In this document: positions 24,732 through 34,295 of the stretch, piece after piece
Layout of the letters: every line of letters starts with the position of its first letter
How positions within the stretch are numbered: the stretch's first letter is position 1
NCBI GenBank assembly: GCA_945865375.1
Contig: CAMBEJ010000005.1
Span: 1-64,000 of the forward strand
Length of the DNA stretch: 64,000 nucleotides
DNA from: Akkermansia muciniphila
GTDB taxonomy: Bacteria; Verrucomicrobiota; Verrucomicrobiia; Limisphaerales; F1-80-MAGS106
Direction of reading: 5' to 3'
Translations under genes and position numbers: made by a program
Notes under the pieces: generated by a model
The model's input: only the letters and a program-made list of their open reading frames with translations
Database searches by the model: none
Told to the model about the DNA's origin: nothing

Positions 24732-25711
24732 GGCATTGGTTTTAGATTTAGGTTTTCCAAGTTGGCTTTGATTTGGTTCTCCAGTTTCGCGGACTCGGCG
24801 AACTGGGCGTGCAGTTCGGCGACGAGGCGTGGCATCTGTTGCTCGAAGGGATCACCGTCATCTGCGACTTCCTCGGCTCCAACGTAGCGGACGGGCGTGA
24901 GGACCTGGCCGTGCGGGGTGATTTCGGCGGTGGTGGCGGATTTGCAGAAGCCGGCAAATTGAAATCTGAGATTTGAAATTGGCGGGGCGTCGCCACGCCA
25001 TGCGTGATAGGGGGTGGTGATTTTCTGTAGGTCGGCGTCGGTCAATTCGTGGTGGACGCGGTCGATGAGGGTGCCGAGTTTGCGGGCGTCGATGAAGAGG
25101 GTCTGCTTGCGGCGGTCCCTCAAAGTGGAAGCGGCATCCTGCCGCTTGGCGGAAGCAGAACGCGGCGAGACGCCGCTTCCACTTTTGTTTTTCGCGAGGA
25201 ACCACAAGCAGACGGGAATCTGCGTGCTGTAGAAGAGCTGGCCGGGGAGAGCGTAGTCCTTGGGGAGAACGCCTTTGAGGCGGGGGTTGTCGCGCTCGAT
25301 GGCGGCCATGGCGTCAGGCCAAGTGTGAAGTGAGAATGAAGAAGTATGAAGTTGGGGGTGTGGTTCTTCCTTCTGCATTCTGACTTCTGCCTTCCTTTCG
25401 GGCTGCTTGGCCGACGCCTGGAGATGGGACCACCGGCCCTCCTTGGGCACCCAAAAAACATTCTCGGCTTTATATTCGTCGGGGTCCTCGGGGTTCGCGC
25501 CTTCGTAGTCGCCTTTGCCCGCGACGAGTTTGGCGCGGTGTTCCTCGAAGGTGTCGGAAATATATTTAAGGAAGATGAGGCCGATGACGACGTGCTTGTA
25601 TTCCGCCGCGTCCATGTTGTTGCGGAGCTTGTCGGCGGTGAGCCAGAGCTTGGCCTCGAAGCCGATGGTCGCGGAGGACTGGGCGGAGGAGTTTGTTTTA
25701 GTGCGAGCCAT
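24728..25711 (-). pseudogene. hsdM: Type I restriction-modification methylase HsdM, internally deleted and repeat-invaded
   Basis: The 327-codon frame is open but not a whole HsdM. The N-terminus (DKLRNNMDAAEYKHVVIGLI) and RLKGVLPKDYA are normal, then the frame jumps to LPGQLFYSTQIPVCLWFLAK. This removes roughly 200 residues, including the AdoMet-binding loop and the NPPF catalytic motif, so methylation is not possible. Three stretches are foreign to the family: codons near 25325-25400, the palindrome at 25122-25185 (between FLAKNK and RDRRKQTLFIDARK), and a repeat near 24955-24985 (PPISNLRFQFAGF). All three keep the frame open. No hsdS or hsdR gene follows. Confidence 0.8.
25122..25185. repeat. 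GTGGCAG palindromic repeat family, copy 2, inside the hsdM frame
   Basis: The left arm AAAGTGGAAGCGGCATCCTG (from 25122) and right arm CGGCGAGACGCCGCTTCCAC (25163-25182) plus TTT are inverted repeats. Translated on the minus strand it gives SGSGVSPRSASAKRQDAAST, with no counterpart in HsdM proteins. Confidence 0.75.
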
Positions 25712-25716
25712 GGCGA

Positions 25717-25923
25717 TTAAAGTGTTGTGAAGAAGTTTTGCATCGTTGTTGCCATCGACTCGCAGCGATGTTCGAGGATTCCAACCTCACGGGCCGGGAA
25801 CTTCCAAAGACGCCCGACCTTGTGCGCGGGCATACCATTCCGGGTGACCCCTTTGGAGATCGTATCCGGATTAACCCCGAGATGGGCTCCGATCTTGTCC
25901 ACAAATAACCAGTGTTCGCTCAT
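25717..25923 (-). CDS. Excisionase-family helix-turn-helix DNA-binding protein
   Basis: A 68-residue MerR/Xis-like winged helix. MSEHWLFVDKIGAHLGVNPD, then TISKGVTRNGMPAHKVGRLW and KFPAREVGILEHRC form the complete family unit. Genes of this type commonly sit just before hsdM in type I restriction loci. It lies 5 bp ahead of the hsdM remnant. A strong GGAGGG ribosome site precedes the ATG at 25923, which decides the start over the longer upstream frame. Confidence 0.85.
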   Translation of the reverse strand: MSEHWLFVDKIGAHLGVNPDTISKGVTRNGMPAHKVGRLWKFPAREVGILEHRCESMATTMQNFFTTL

Positions 25924-26011
25924 CAGTTCACCCTCCTGCCCCACATCCCAATTTCGCGGGAAGTGGCTGCTATCGTGAGCAGTTGACATGGAATCGTATT
26001 CAACCTGTCCA

Positions 26012-26020
26012 ATTATACCA
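26012..26020 (-). promoter_or_regulatory. Extended -10 promoter of the HTH-hsdM-HEPN-MNT operon
   Basis: The minus strand reads TGGTATAAT, a consensus -10 box with the extended TGn element. The best -35 candidate is weak (TTGGCG, 14 nt upstream). It lies about 90 bp ahead of the start at 25923. Confidence 0.5.
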
Positions 26021-26170
26021 TCGAAAAGCAACGCCAACCCGGAGCGCGGAGCGCATTCCACCATCAGCATCTGGCAACGGGTCGAACAGGGTGGTGTGGG
26101 GATCATGCGGTCGCGTTAAAGGTTTTCTCGAAATCCGCCGCTGCCGCCATCATTTGCTCGAAGGCTGGAG

Positions 26171-26810
26171 TTAGCGAGGCGGCACGACGAGAGGCCGGAG
26201 GAGGTCGGCAATCCAAGCGGGAGCATGACGCAAATCCTTGAGTATGGTCGGGCGGTCTGGAGCGGTGATTTGACGGCGGAGCGTGGCGAGAACTTTGTCA
26301 TCCACTTGTTTCTGGGCGAGATGGCGCAGGGCTTGGATCAGGGTGCCGCTCTTCCTCCTCCTGCCGCTTGTCTTCCTTACGACGACGCTCCTCCTCTTGG
26401 CGCTTCTCTTCCGCCTCACGAGCGGTGCGTTGGGTCTCCTTGTGTTCCCGCTCCTCCTTCTTTTCGTCCTGGAATTGGCTCCGCGTCCGCGCATAGCCCT
26501 CGGCGGTGAAAAAGTCGGCGTTTTCCGCCATCGCGTAGCTTCGGACGGGGTCTTTTCGCGCTGGTTGAGAATCGAGGCCATTTCCCTGGCGGAGTCGTTT
26601 CCCTCAAACAGAATTTGCGCGCGCCGGGTTTTCGCCTTTTCAGCATCCTGATGAGTCAAGGCATAGGCGAGCGCGATGGAAGGGCAGGATTTGACGGAAC
26701 CTCCACGGCCTTGCCGTTGTCAAGAAGCACGCGGATTTGGACCGAGTTGATATTGGTTGGAAGAGCGCACCACGGGGCTCCATCACCGTAAGCAAAAACA
26801 AAATAACCAT
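26171..26810 (-). pseudogene. Frameshifted gene with coiled-coil middle
   Basis: Three frames in series make one protein. From about 26775, INSVQIRVLLDNGKAVEVPS leads by a shift near 26680 into ALAYALTHQDAEKAKTRRAQ and EMASILNQREKTPSEA. A second shift at about 26530 leads to MAENADFFTAEGYARTRSQF followed by a Glu/Lys/Arg-rich coil (about 26300-26470). A third shift near 26350 gives IQALRHLAQKQVDDKVLATL and DLRHAPAWIADLLRPL at the end. The last part resembles the C-terminal helices of AbiEi/DUF6088-like antitoxins, but only weakly. With three shifts it cannot be functional. Confidence 0.6.
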
Positions 26811-26824
26811 GAAAAGTTAAATTG

Positions 26825-29410
26825 TTATAGTTTGATCCCTTGAATCGATCCAACGGGTCCGATCCTGCACAGCCTGAGCACCGGCGCTGCTTTTTGCTTT
26901 GAGGCCTCCAGGTCTGCTTCGATCTCAACGACCCAGTCGTTCTTGCTTTCGGGATCAACCAGCACTTGTTCAACTCGCCAGAAGCCCGGCTTTTGATTTG
27001 GAGATGGATTTACGTAGGTGTGCCGCCTGTTTCTCGCCTCCGGATCGAGGCACAGCCGCCGGTGCGAGCCATAGTACTCCTCGAAAGAACGGCGCAGGGA
27101 ATCCGGACTGAAGCAATCGGCTTCCCGTTGCCCCCCCGTAACAAATTCCGAAAGCGCCAGTTCATAATCGCGGTTCTGGAGGTTCCGGAGGAATGAAAAC
27201 AGGACGACGCGGATCTGGCCGACAAATTCTTTATGATCCCGAGTGATGTCCTTCAGGGCGGCATCTGCGCCGGGAGGGCGCGCCTCAGACTTGTCGGAGG
27301 GTGCCCTGTAATCCGGGTTCCGCATGCGTTCCCATTCCTCGATGAGGCTGGAATCGACCTGCCGGATCATCGCGGCGAGGTACGCCTCCATTTCGCGCAC
27401 CGTCTCGTTCTTGGCGGCTTCGGGGATGGTCTGGAGCATCACCTTATGCACGCTGGACAGGTGGCGCAATAGCACTCCTTCCGCGCGCTGCAGCTCGTAA
27501 TCCTTGATATAGTCGGAGAATGATCGGAATTCTTCGAACATTTCGCGGACGATGGATTTGGGACGAATGTTCTCCTGTCCCACCCATGGATGTTTATCCG
27601 CAAAGGCATTAAAGGTGGCGTAGACAAACTCCCGTTTCGGTTTGGGATGCTCCAGCTTTTCCAACTCATCGATCCTTTGTTGGTACTCCATCCCCTGCTG
27701 TTTCAATTCCGCCATTTTCTCGGTCTTCAGACGATCCAGTTGTTTTCGGAGGACGATTTCGGGATTTTCAAGAATCGATTCCACGAGCGTCACCAAATCC
27801 AGGGGATAATCGGGAGCGGACGGATCGAGAAGATGAATGGTATCCAGCAAGTACAGTGACAGGGTTTGGTCCAGCGAGAAATCGTCTTGAAGCGCGGCGT
27901 TCACGCGCAACGAGCCAGACGGTTCTCCGGCTGGCGGAAACTCGATGATTTTTCGATCTAGGAGGGATCGGAACAGAACCCAGGCGCGTTTGACGTGATT
28001 TTTCTTTGCCTTCGGTGTTTCGTGAGAACGAGAGATAATTCGACGCATGGCCGCGCAACCGTCACCTGTGCGGCTGAGCACATTCATGAGCATGGAATGC
28101 GTGACAGTGAAGCGGGAACCCAAGGGTTCAGGAGGGGCCCCCATGAGTCGTGCAAAGGTATTCCTGTCCCAGGCAACGAAGTTTTTTTCCGGAGGCTTTC
28201 TTTTCACGACCTTCTTCCCGTCGCGCGCGGCCTTTTCGTCGAGCTTCAAGTTCTCGACGACATGTTCAGGAGCTTGCGCGATTACCCAACCGAGATCATC
28301 GAAGCCCTTGCGGCCCGCGCGGCCTGCGATCTGGTGAAAATCACGGGCGCTTAGAATTCCGGTCTTTTGACCGTCGAACTTGCAAAGGCGCGTGAATAGG
28401 ACGGTGCGGATGGGAACGTTGATGCCCATGCCCAGGGTGTCGGTTCCACAAATCACCTTGAGGAGGCCTTTCTGGGCGAGCTGTTCGACGAGAACACGAT
28501 ATTTTGGCAACAGGCCTGCATGGTGCAACCCAATGCCGTGTCGCAACCAGCGTTTTATATCCGGTCCGTACGGGCTGTTAAACTTGAAGCCTTCCAGAGC
28601 GGACGCGAGGGCGGCCTTCTCCTCTTTGGAGCAAACGTTGATGCTGGTGAAGTTCTGGGCGCTTTCGGCGGCGTCGTTCTGGGTAAAGTGGACCACATAA
28701 ACCGGGATCTTATTCTCGCCGACGAGAGTTTCGAGTGTTTGGGCAAGAGGTGTTTCCGCGTAGGAATAATCGAGAGGCACCGGGCGAGTTTTGGAGGAGA
28801 CCACGGCGGTTTCCCGACCATTCAACCGGGTCAGCTCCTGTTCGAAAAAGGTCGTATCGCCCAGCGTGGCGGACATCAGCAGGAACCGGGTCTGGGGGAG
28901 TGTGATCAAGGGCACCTGCCAGGCCACGCCGCGGTCCCGGTCGGAGTAGTAGTGAAACTCATCCATCACCACATCGGACACGGTTGACGAAGGGCCTTCC
29001 CGGAGCGCCATGTTTGCGAGGATTTCGGCCGTGCAGCAAAGGATGGGGGCGTTGCGGTTTACGGACGCGTCACCGGTGCTCAGGCCGACGTTCTCGGGGC
29101 CGAACTCGCGGCACAACGCCATCCATTTCTCGTTCACAAGGGCCTTGATGGGGCAGGTGTAGACGGAGCGACGGCCCTGGGCGAGCGCCATGAAATGGAG
29201 GGCGCTGGCGACGAGGGACTTGCCGGAACCGGTAGGGGTGTTGAGGATCACGTTTTTCTCCTCGAACAATTCCAGGATTGCGTTCTCTTGAGCAGGGTAG
29301 AGCTGCATCTGCTTGTGTTGAACGGAGTCAAGGAAACGGCCAAGAAGAACGTCATTCGAGGGCGTTTGGTCGCCCGGCTTTGGAAGCAGATCGTAGAGAG
29401 TGAAGGCCAC
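26825..29410 (-). CDS. Ski2-like DEAD/DEAH-box helicase with DUF3516 C-terminus
   Basis: An 861-residue SF2 helicase. Motif I is NTPTGSGKS (about residues 54-62), motif II DEFHYY, motif [11 protein letters not shown], and motif [13 protein letters not shown]. Between motifs IV and [21 protein letters not shown] is typical of Ski2/Mtr4/HelY relatives. Residues about 430-860 are the DUF3516 region. Members are RNA or DNA helicases of unclear cell function, and this one appears intact with a normal length. It is not linked by overlap to neighbours. The next gene upstream on the plus strand is ilvB. Confidence 0.88.
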   Translation of the reverse strand: MAFTLYDLLPKPGDQTPSNDVLLGRFLDSVQHKQMQLYPAQENAILELFEEKNVILNTPTGSGKSLVASALHFMALAQGRRSVYTCPIKALVNEKWMALCREFGPENVGLSTGDASVNRNAPILCCTAEILANMALREGPSSTVSDVVMDEFHYYSDRDRGVAWQVPLITLPQTRFLLMSATLGDTTFFEQELTRLNGRETAVVSSKTRPVPLDYSYAETPLAQTLETLVGENKIPVYVVHFTQNDAAESAQNFTSINVCSKEEKAALASALEGFKFNSPYGPDIKRWLRHGIGLHHAGLLPKYRVLVEQLAQKGLLKVICGTDTLGMGINVPIRTVLFTRLCKFDGQKTGILSARDFHQIAGRAGRKGFDDLGWVIAQAPEHVVENLKLDEKAARDGKKVVKRKPPEKNFVAWDRNTFARLMGAPPEPLGSRFTVTHSMLMNVLSRTGDGCAAMRRIISRSHETPKAKKNHVKRAWVLFRSLLDRKIIEFPPAGEPSGSLRVNAALQDDFSLDQTLSLYLLDTIHLLDPSAPDYPLDLVTLVESILENPEIVLRKQLDRLKTEKMAELKQQGMEYQQRIDELEKLEHPKPKREFVYATFNAFADKHPWVGQENIRPKSIVREMFEEFRSFSDYIKDYELQRAEGVLLRHLSSVHKVMLQTIPEAAKNETVREMEAYLAAMIRQVDSSLIEEWERMRNPDYRAPSDKSEARPPGADAALKDITRDHKEFVGQIRVVLFSFLRNLQNRDYELALSEFVTGGQREADCFSPDSLRRSFEEYYGSHRRLCLDPEARNRRHTYVNPSPNQKPGFWRVEQVLVDPESKNDWVVEIEADLEASKQKAAPVLRLCRIGPVGSIQGIKL

Positions 29411-29523
29411 AGGGAAGCGAGGGTAACGGCCAGATTCGGGGTTGAGAAGCGAGAACGACTGACCAGTTCAGAAAAATCTCCTTCTTGACCCTGCGAAAAG
29501 CAATGGCTAGTTTTGGAGCCAGC

Positions 29524-29607
29524 ATGTCCAAAATGAAACGACAAGTTTATCCGGTAAGAATTGCGGTCGTCGTAGGCGACGACGCCGGGGATCTTTGTCG
29601 CTACTGA
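29524..29607 (+). CDS. Candidate ilvB leader peptide rich in Val and Ile codons
   Basis: A 27-codon open frame, 86 bp before ilvB. It encodes [20 protein letters not shown] and seven more residues, with a run of Val-Arg-Ile-Ala-Val-Val-Val codons at 29554-29574. GGAG (29514-29517) precedes the ATG at a proper distance. Such a valine-isoleucine run just ahead of a terminator and an acetolactate synthase gene is the layout of ribosome-mediated attenuation. The Val codons also form half of a GTCGTC/GACGAC hairpin (29566-29583), a possible pause hairpin. The translation is not proven. Confidence 0.6.
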   Translation: MSKMKRQVYPVRIAVVVGDDAGDLCRY

Positions 29608-29620
29608 TCGCGCTTTCGAC

Positions 29621-29655
29621 AAAAACCCACGGCTGGCAACGGTCGTGGGTTTTTT
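29621..29655 (+). terminator. Attenuator-type terminator before ilvB
   Basis: An 11-bp perfect stem, AAAAACCCACG (29621-29631) with CGTGGGTTTTT (29644-29654), a 12-nt loop and a T-run to 29655. It lies between the leader peptide stop at 29607 and the ilvB start, so it would stop transcription before ilvB. Confidence 0.8.
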
Positions 29656-29692
29656 GTTAGCCCCACCGGCCTGCCGAAAACACCAAACAAAA

Positions 29693-31567
29693 ATGAGCCA
29701 GAGCACAAGAAAAGCGGATGCCAAACCCAGAGCCAAGAGCCGAGATGTCGAGGCGGCCTCGCCCATGCTGGGCAGCGACATCCTCGTGGTGAGCCTCGAA
29801 CGCGAGGGGGTCGATACGATCTTTGCCTATCCGGGGGGGGCAAGCATGGAGATACACCAAGCGCTGACGAGGTCGAAGAAGATCCGGACGGTGTTGCCGC
29901 GGCACGAGCAAGGCGGAGCCTTCGCGGCCGAGGGGTATGCGCGCGCCTCGGGCAAGGCCGGTGTCTGCATGGCCACAAGCGGTCCTGGGGCTACCAATCT
30001 GGTCACGGGAATTGCCGACGCGTACATGGATTCAATTCCCTTGGTGGCCATCACAGGACAAGTGCCGCAGGCGATGATTGGCCGGGGTGCGTTTCAGGAA
30101 ACAGATTTTTTCGGGCTTACATTGCCGATCGTCAAACACAGTTATTTGATCACGAACATCAACGATATCCCCCGGATCGTGAAGGAGGCGTTTCATGTCG
30201 CCACCACAGGGCGCCCTGGGCCTGTCGTCATCGATCTCCCGAAGAATATTCAGCAACAGCGAAGCGTGCCTGTGTTTACGGATGAACTCAACATTCGAGG
30301 CTATCCGGACGATCCCAAGGCGGATGACAGCAGCTTGGAGCTGATCCTGGATCTGATTGAAAAGTCGGAGCGACCCGTATTGTATGTCGGAGGGGGTGTC
30401 ATCAGCGCCAATGCTTCTGATGAACTGCGGCGCTTTGTGGAGGCCACGAAAATTCCAGTCACGACGACGATCATGGGGTGTGGCGCCTTTCCGGAAACGC
30501 ATCCGCTCTCGCTCCGCTGGCTGGGAATGCACGGAACCGCGTACGCCAACTGGGCGGTCAGCGGGGAGCAGCGCAAGGAAACGGAGGGCGGCGAAACCCG
30601 CGCCGTCATGGTGGCCCCGGGAGCGGATCTGCTCCTGGCATTCGGGGTCCGGTTTGACGACCGCGTGACGGGCAAGGTCGAAAAGTTCTGCGAACATGGA
30701 ACGATCGTCCACATCGACATCGACCAGTCGGAGCTCAACAAGAACAGAATCGTCCAGCATCCCATAGTCTCAGAAATCAAGCACGCCCTCCGGCGGCTCA
30801 ACAGCTTGGTGAAGTCGAGGCCGATCAAGAAAACATTCACCGCGTGGCACGAGAAAATAGGAGAGTGGAAAAAGCGCGCGCCCTTGCGATATCAGGTGAA
30901 CGACGAGGTGATTCGCTCGCAACACATGCGGGATCATCTTTCGGGGCTGGAGAGTGAAGTGATTCTTCCCCAAATGGCGATCGAGATGCTTTATGAACTG
31001 ACAAAGGGAGATGCGATTATCACGACCGGAGTGGGACAACATCAGATGTGGGCCGGGCAATACTACAAGTTTCGGTTCCCTCGGCAGTTCTTGACGAGCG
31101 CTGGCTTGGGTGCCATGGGATACGGTTATCCTGCTGCGCTGGGTGCCAAGGTGGCGTGTCCAGACAAACAGGTTGTGGATATCGACGGCGACGGATCTTT
31201 TTTGATGAACATCCAGGAACTGGCAACGGCGCACATCGAGCAGATAGCGGCGAAGGCGATTGTCCTAAACAATCAGCATCTGGGCATGGTGGTTCAATGG
31301 GAAGACACGTTCTTCGCGGGAAACCGCGGGCACACTTATCTGGGCGACCCAAAGAATATGAAGCAAATTTATCCGGATTACATCACGATGGCGAAGAGCT
31401 TCAATGTTCCTTGTGAGAGGGTGATATTCAAGCGCGATCTCCGCGCCGCGATGCAGCGCATGTTGGATTCCGATCAACCGTATGTGCTGGACGTCATTGT
31501 GCCTTACACAGAACACGTGTTGCCCTTTATTCCAGCCAACAAAACGGTTGCGGAGATGATTTATTGA
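29693..31567 (+). CDS. ilvB: Acetolactate synthase large subunit
   Basis: A 624-residue thiamine-diphosphate enzyme that joins two pyruvates, or pyruvate and 2-oxobutyrate, in valine, leucine and isoleucine synthesis. The cofactor-binding Glu is in [17 protein letters not shown], the FAD/middle domain follows (about 215-370), and the ThDP motif is [19 protein letters not shown] then [15 protein letters not shown]. The first 25 residues are a polar extension. The insertion [19 protein letters not shown] around 297-320 is longer than in E. coli enzymes. No ilvN regulatory subunit gene follows, so it must lie elsewhere. Start at 29693 follows the attenuator. Confidence 0.95.
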   Translation: MSQSTRKADAKPRAKSRDVEAASPMLGSDILVVSLEREGVDTIFAYPGGASMEIHQALTRSKKIRTVLPRHEQGGAFAAEGYARASGKAGVCMATSGPGATNLVTGIADAYMDSIPLVAITGQVPQAMIGRGAFQETDFFGLTLPIVKHSYLITNINDIPRIVKEAFHVATTGRPGPVVIDLPKNIQQQRSVPVFTDELNIRGYPDDPKADDSSLELILDLIEKSERPVLYVGGGVISANASDELRRFVEATKIPVTTTIMGCGAFPETHPLSLRWLGMHGTAYANWAVSGEQRKETEGGETRAVMVAPGADLLLAFGVRFDDRVTGKVEKFCEHGTIVHIDIDQSELNKNRIVQHPIVSEIKHALRRLNSLVKSRPIKKTFTAWHEKIGEWKKRAPLRYQVNDEVIRSQHMRDHLSGLESEVILPQMAIEMLYELTKGDAIITTGVGQHQMWAGQYYKFRFPRQFLTSAGLGAMGYGYPAALGAKVACPDKQVVDIDGDGSFLMNIQELATAHIEQIAAKAIVLNNQHLGMVVQWEDTFFAGNRGHTYLGDPKNMKQIYPDYITMAKSFNVPCERVIFKRDLRAAMQRMLDSDQPYVLDVIVPYTEHVLPFIPANKTVAEMIY

Positions 31568-31575
31568 CGTCTGGA

Positions 31576-33129
31576 TCAGGGCTCGACCGAGCCTCGCCCT
31601 ACCCGCGCTTGGCGCAATTCCTGGTGGCCCAGCCTTTTCTGTCTGCGCTGCATCCACCAGGCCACGGCGTACCCGATAGCCAACGTTCCGCCGAGGATCA
31701 GGAAAGAAACCCAGCGACTGTGATCCCAATAGGCCTTGAATCCTAGAAGCAGAAAAGCCACAGCAGCGATCGCTGTGAGGGATCGTAGGGGCCAATCGGC
31801 GCGAAAATCCCGCGGCATGAATCGGTGCTCGACCCAAAGGTTCGAGGCGCAAACAATTCCGCAGGCAAGGACACCGGTAAAAAGATTGGCGGGTGTGAGT
31901 AGGGCCACTAGGCCGGGGGGATTCTGCGCGCCGCCAAACGTTGCGATGAGTAGCGACCACGCAAGAATCGCCAAACCACCCAAGCCGCACCATCCGACAG
32001 CTAGGCGACGCAGTCGATTCGTTTTGGAAGGATCGCTTTTGAAACCCAGCGCGAGCGCCATCTCTCGAAGGATTGCGGGGGCGACCTCGATGGTTCCGTA
32101 GAGTGTTCCAAACATCGTGAGAAACGCCCCAACAAAATACAGAGGCTTCAACCAGGGGTAAGAGTCACCGACAAACTGGGCTTGCAGGGCAAGCAGGTTG
32201 GCACCTGCGGGAATCTGATGCGCGGGACGGAGCAGCATGGAGCCGCAAACGACAAACACGCCACTAAAAACCAGCACGATGATGAAACTCAAGGTGCAGT
32301 CCACCAGTGGCGCCCGAAGCCATCGGCGCAAAAGAAGACGCCTCGAATCATCCTCACGGAGGTGGTGAATCGTGTCCACACCATCGGCGGCACCCCATTG
32401 TTTTTCACGCAAATAGGCCCCATAGGCAAGATAGTCATACCCCGAGCCACCGATGACGCCGACATAAGTCATGACCTCGACCCAGACAGGGCGATCGGAG
32501 AATTCCTTAAGACTGACAATCCAATCTGGATAAGCGAGAGGCCGGGGGATCAGGAGTCCCACGACGATGTCCCACCAGTCTGGTTTGAGGAGGAATAGCG
32601 AAACAACCACGGAGAAGAGCATGCAGATGACAATGGCCAATTGGAGTTTCTCCAAACGTTCATAGCCGCCCTTGGAAATGAGCCATAAGACGAGAATCAA
32701 TAAGCCACTACCCCAGGCGTAATGAGCGGCTCCGTTGAACGCCCCCGAGGTGCCGGTGATTCCAGCGAGCAGCGTGCCGGCTGTGCCTGCGTGGAAGGCA
32801 ACCCAGATAGGGAAGGACACGATCGCGAGAATGAGGAACACCACGCAAAACCAGCCGTGGGGGCCGGGAATCGACATCCAACGTTGGAAAGGGTGTTGTC
32901 CAGTCAGGATGATTTGCCGGGCTACACCGTAAACCAGCACCCACTTACAAAGCAGCACGAGCACAAAGTACCAAAGCAGTCGGAGGCCAAAAATAGATCC
33001 ACCACGGGAGGAGAAGATCAGCTCGCCGGCACCGATGGTGAGCGAGGCGATGACAGCGCCGGGCCCGAAAAGGCCTAGCCATGTGATAGGATTTCTGGAG
33101 CACAACGCTTTGGGCAACTGAGTATTCAT
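31576..33129 (-). CDS. Nramp-family transporter without the canonical DPGN motif
   Basis: A 517-residue membrane protein with about eleven to twelve transmembrane helices. The Nramp fold is seen in LGLFGPGAVIASLTIGAGEL, where classic Nramp proteins have DPGN; here it is GPGA, so the metal-binding Asp and Asn are missing. A second conserved segment is FAGGSGYDYLAYGAYL-like (VIGGSGYDYLAYGAYLR). Canonical members move Mn2+, Fe2+ and other metals with protons; the change suggests a different substrate, perhaps Mg2+ or another ion. It is convergent with ilvB, with only 8 bp between stops. Confidence 0.8.
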   Translation of the reverse strand: MNTQLPKALCSRNPITWLGLFGPGAVIASLTIGAGELIFSSRGGSIFGLRLLWYFVLVLLCKWVLVYGVARQIILTGQHPFQRWMSIPGPHGWFCVVFLILAIVSFPIWVAFHAGTAGTLLAGITGTSGAFNGAAHYAWGSGLLILVLWLISKGGYERLEKLQLAIVICMLFSVVVSLFLLKPDWWDIVVGLLIPRPLAYPDWIVSLKEFSDRPVWVEVMTYVGVIGGSGYDYLAYGAYLREKQWGAADGVDTIHHLREDDSRRLLLRRWLRAPLVDCTLSFIIVLVFSGVFVVCGSMLLRPAHQIPAGANLLALQAQFVGDSYPWLKPLYFVGAFLTMFGTLYGTIEVAPAILREMALALGFKSDPSKTNRLRRLAVGWCGLGGLAILAWSLLIATFGGAQNPPGLVALLTPANLFTGVLACGIVCASNLWVEHRFMPRDFRADWPLRSLTAIAAVAFLLLGFKAYWDHSRWVSFLILGGTLAIGYAVAWWMQRRQKRLGHQELRQARVGRGSVEP

Positions 33130-33272
33130 GCGGGAACCGTCAAAAACCTACTCGCTTGGGATTCGCGGCACAATCGACAAACACGCCGGCCCGGCCCCCT
33201 GATGGGTACGGAGGCATTTGCGAGGTGTCGATGCAAGTAAACCAGGAGTGGTAAACCATGTGGCGAATGAGC

Positions 33273-33346
33273 GCGGCCATCGGGGATGGCCGCCCACAGG
33301 ACCGCGACGCGTTCCGCTCTTGTGGGCGGCCGTCCCCGACGGCCGC
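33273..33346. repeat. REP-like palindromic repeat, copy 2
   Basis: Arms GCGGCCATCGGGGATGGCCG (from 33273) and GGCGGCCGTCCCCGACGGCC (33325-33344) are inverted repeats with a CGCTCTTG centre. The same arm pattern is found at 1857-1966. The 33130-33492 gap otherwise holds only the FKBP gene's upstream region. Confidence 0.7.
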
Positions 33347-33492
33347 GGAGAAGGTTCCGTCGCCACCGACAACTTCGGGACGCTCCACGGCGGATGCTCG
33401 GAACCGGTGTTGTGTTGTCGCGGTGTTGTGCTTGACGGTTTGTGTGGAATCGCCGAGGGTGCGCGTCTCGCGCCCGAAAATCGGGCGCTTCG

Positions 33493-34206
33493 ATGAAACA
33501 ATTGAAAACAATGATCTCCTCCATCATGCCCTCAATAGCCGCCGTGGGACTCCTCATGGCTGTGACTGTGAACGCCCAGGAAAAGCTGGATCTCAAGGAT
33601 CCAAAGCAGCGTTCTAGCTACGCTATTGGCACGGATATCGGCGCGAATTTCAAACGCCAGGAGATCGAAGTCGATCCCAAAGCGCTGGCTGCAGGGTTGG
33701 CCGATGCGTTAAGCGGAAAGACGGCGATGACCGAGGCCGAGATCAAGCAAACCTTGAGCGATCTCACCGTGGAGCTGAGGAGCAAGGGAGAGATCAAGCA
33801 GAAAGCCGCCGGCGAGAAGAACGTCAAGGATGGCGAGGCGTTCGTTGTGGCGAACTCCAAGAAAGAAGGGGTCAAGGCCACGGCGAGCGGCCTCCAGTAC
33901 AAAATCCTGAAGACGGGCACAGGGAAGTCCCCAAAAGCAACCGACAAAGTGAAAGTACACTACCACGGAACCTTGATCGATGGCAGCGTTTTCGACAGCT
34001 CGGTCGAGCGGAGTGAGCCTGCCACATTTGGCGTGAACCAGGTGATACCCGGTTGGACGGAAGCCTTGCAGTTGATGAAGGAAGGCGACAAATGGCAGAT
34101 CGTGCTGCCTTCGAAGATCGCTTATGGCGAGCAAGGCGCGGGCGGCAAGATCGGCCCGAACAGCACGCTCATCTTCGAAGTGGAACTGCTCTCGATCGAA
34201 AAGTGA
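33493..34206 (+). CDS. FKBP-type peptidyl-prolyl cis-trans isomerase, exported
   Basis: A 237-residue enzyme with a signal peptide (residues 1-27, AAVGLLMAVTVNAQ). Residues about 30-110 are the FKBP_N dimerisation segment (RSSYAIGTDIGANFKRQEIE). Residues about 140-237 form the FKBP domain, with KVHYHGTLIDGSVFDSSVER, PATFGVNQVIPGWTEALQLM and the active-site loop KIGPNSTLIFEVELL. It is like FkpA/Mip proteins that fold periplasmic proteins. The ATG at 33493 is chosen over a longer frame because the signal peptide begins there. Confidence 0.92.
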   Translation: MKQLKTMISSIMPSIAAVGLLMAVTVNAQEKLDLKDPKQRSSYAIGTDIGANFKRQEIEVDPKALAAGLADALSGKTAMTEAEIKQTLSDLTVELRSKGEIKQKAAGEKNVKDGEAFVVANSKKEGVKATASGLQYKILKTGTGKSPKATDKVKVHYHGTLIDGSVFDSSVERSEPATFGVNQVIPGWTEALQLMKEGDKWQIVLPSKIAYGEQGAGGKIGPNSTLIFEVELLSIEK

Positions 34207-34210
34207 CGAG

Positions 34211-34233
34211 CGGTTCGAGCCTCCCTCGAACCG
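34211..34233. terminator. Possible stem-loop between convergent fkp and rho genes
   Basis: CGGTTCGAG (34211-34219) and CTCGAACCG (34225-34233) pair in a 9-bp stem with a 5-nt loop. No T-run follows, so its terminator function is uncertain. Confidence 0.35.
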
Positions 34234-34295
34234 TCGCATTGATCCAGGGTCGCAACGCGCGCCGGAAAGCGGGTTGCGACCTCATTCCAACCGCA

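Noticed and set aside
29485..29513. TTGACC and TAGTTT spaced by 17 nt before the ilvB leader
   Set aside because: The start of transcription would fall almost on the leader ATG, leaving no room for its ribosome site, so the match may be chance.
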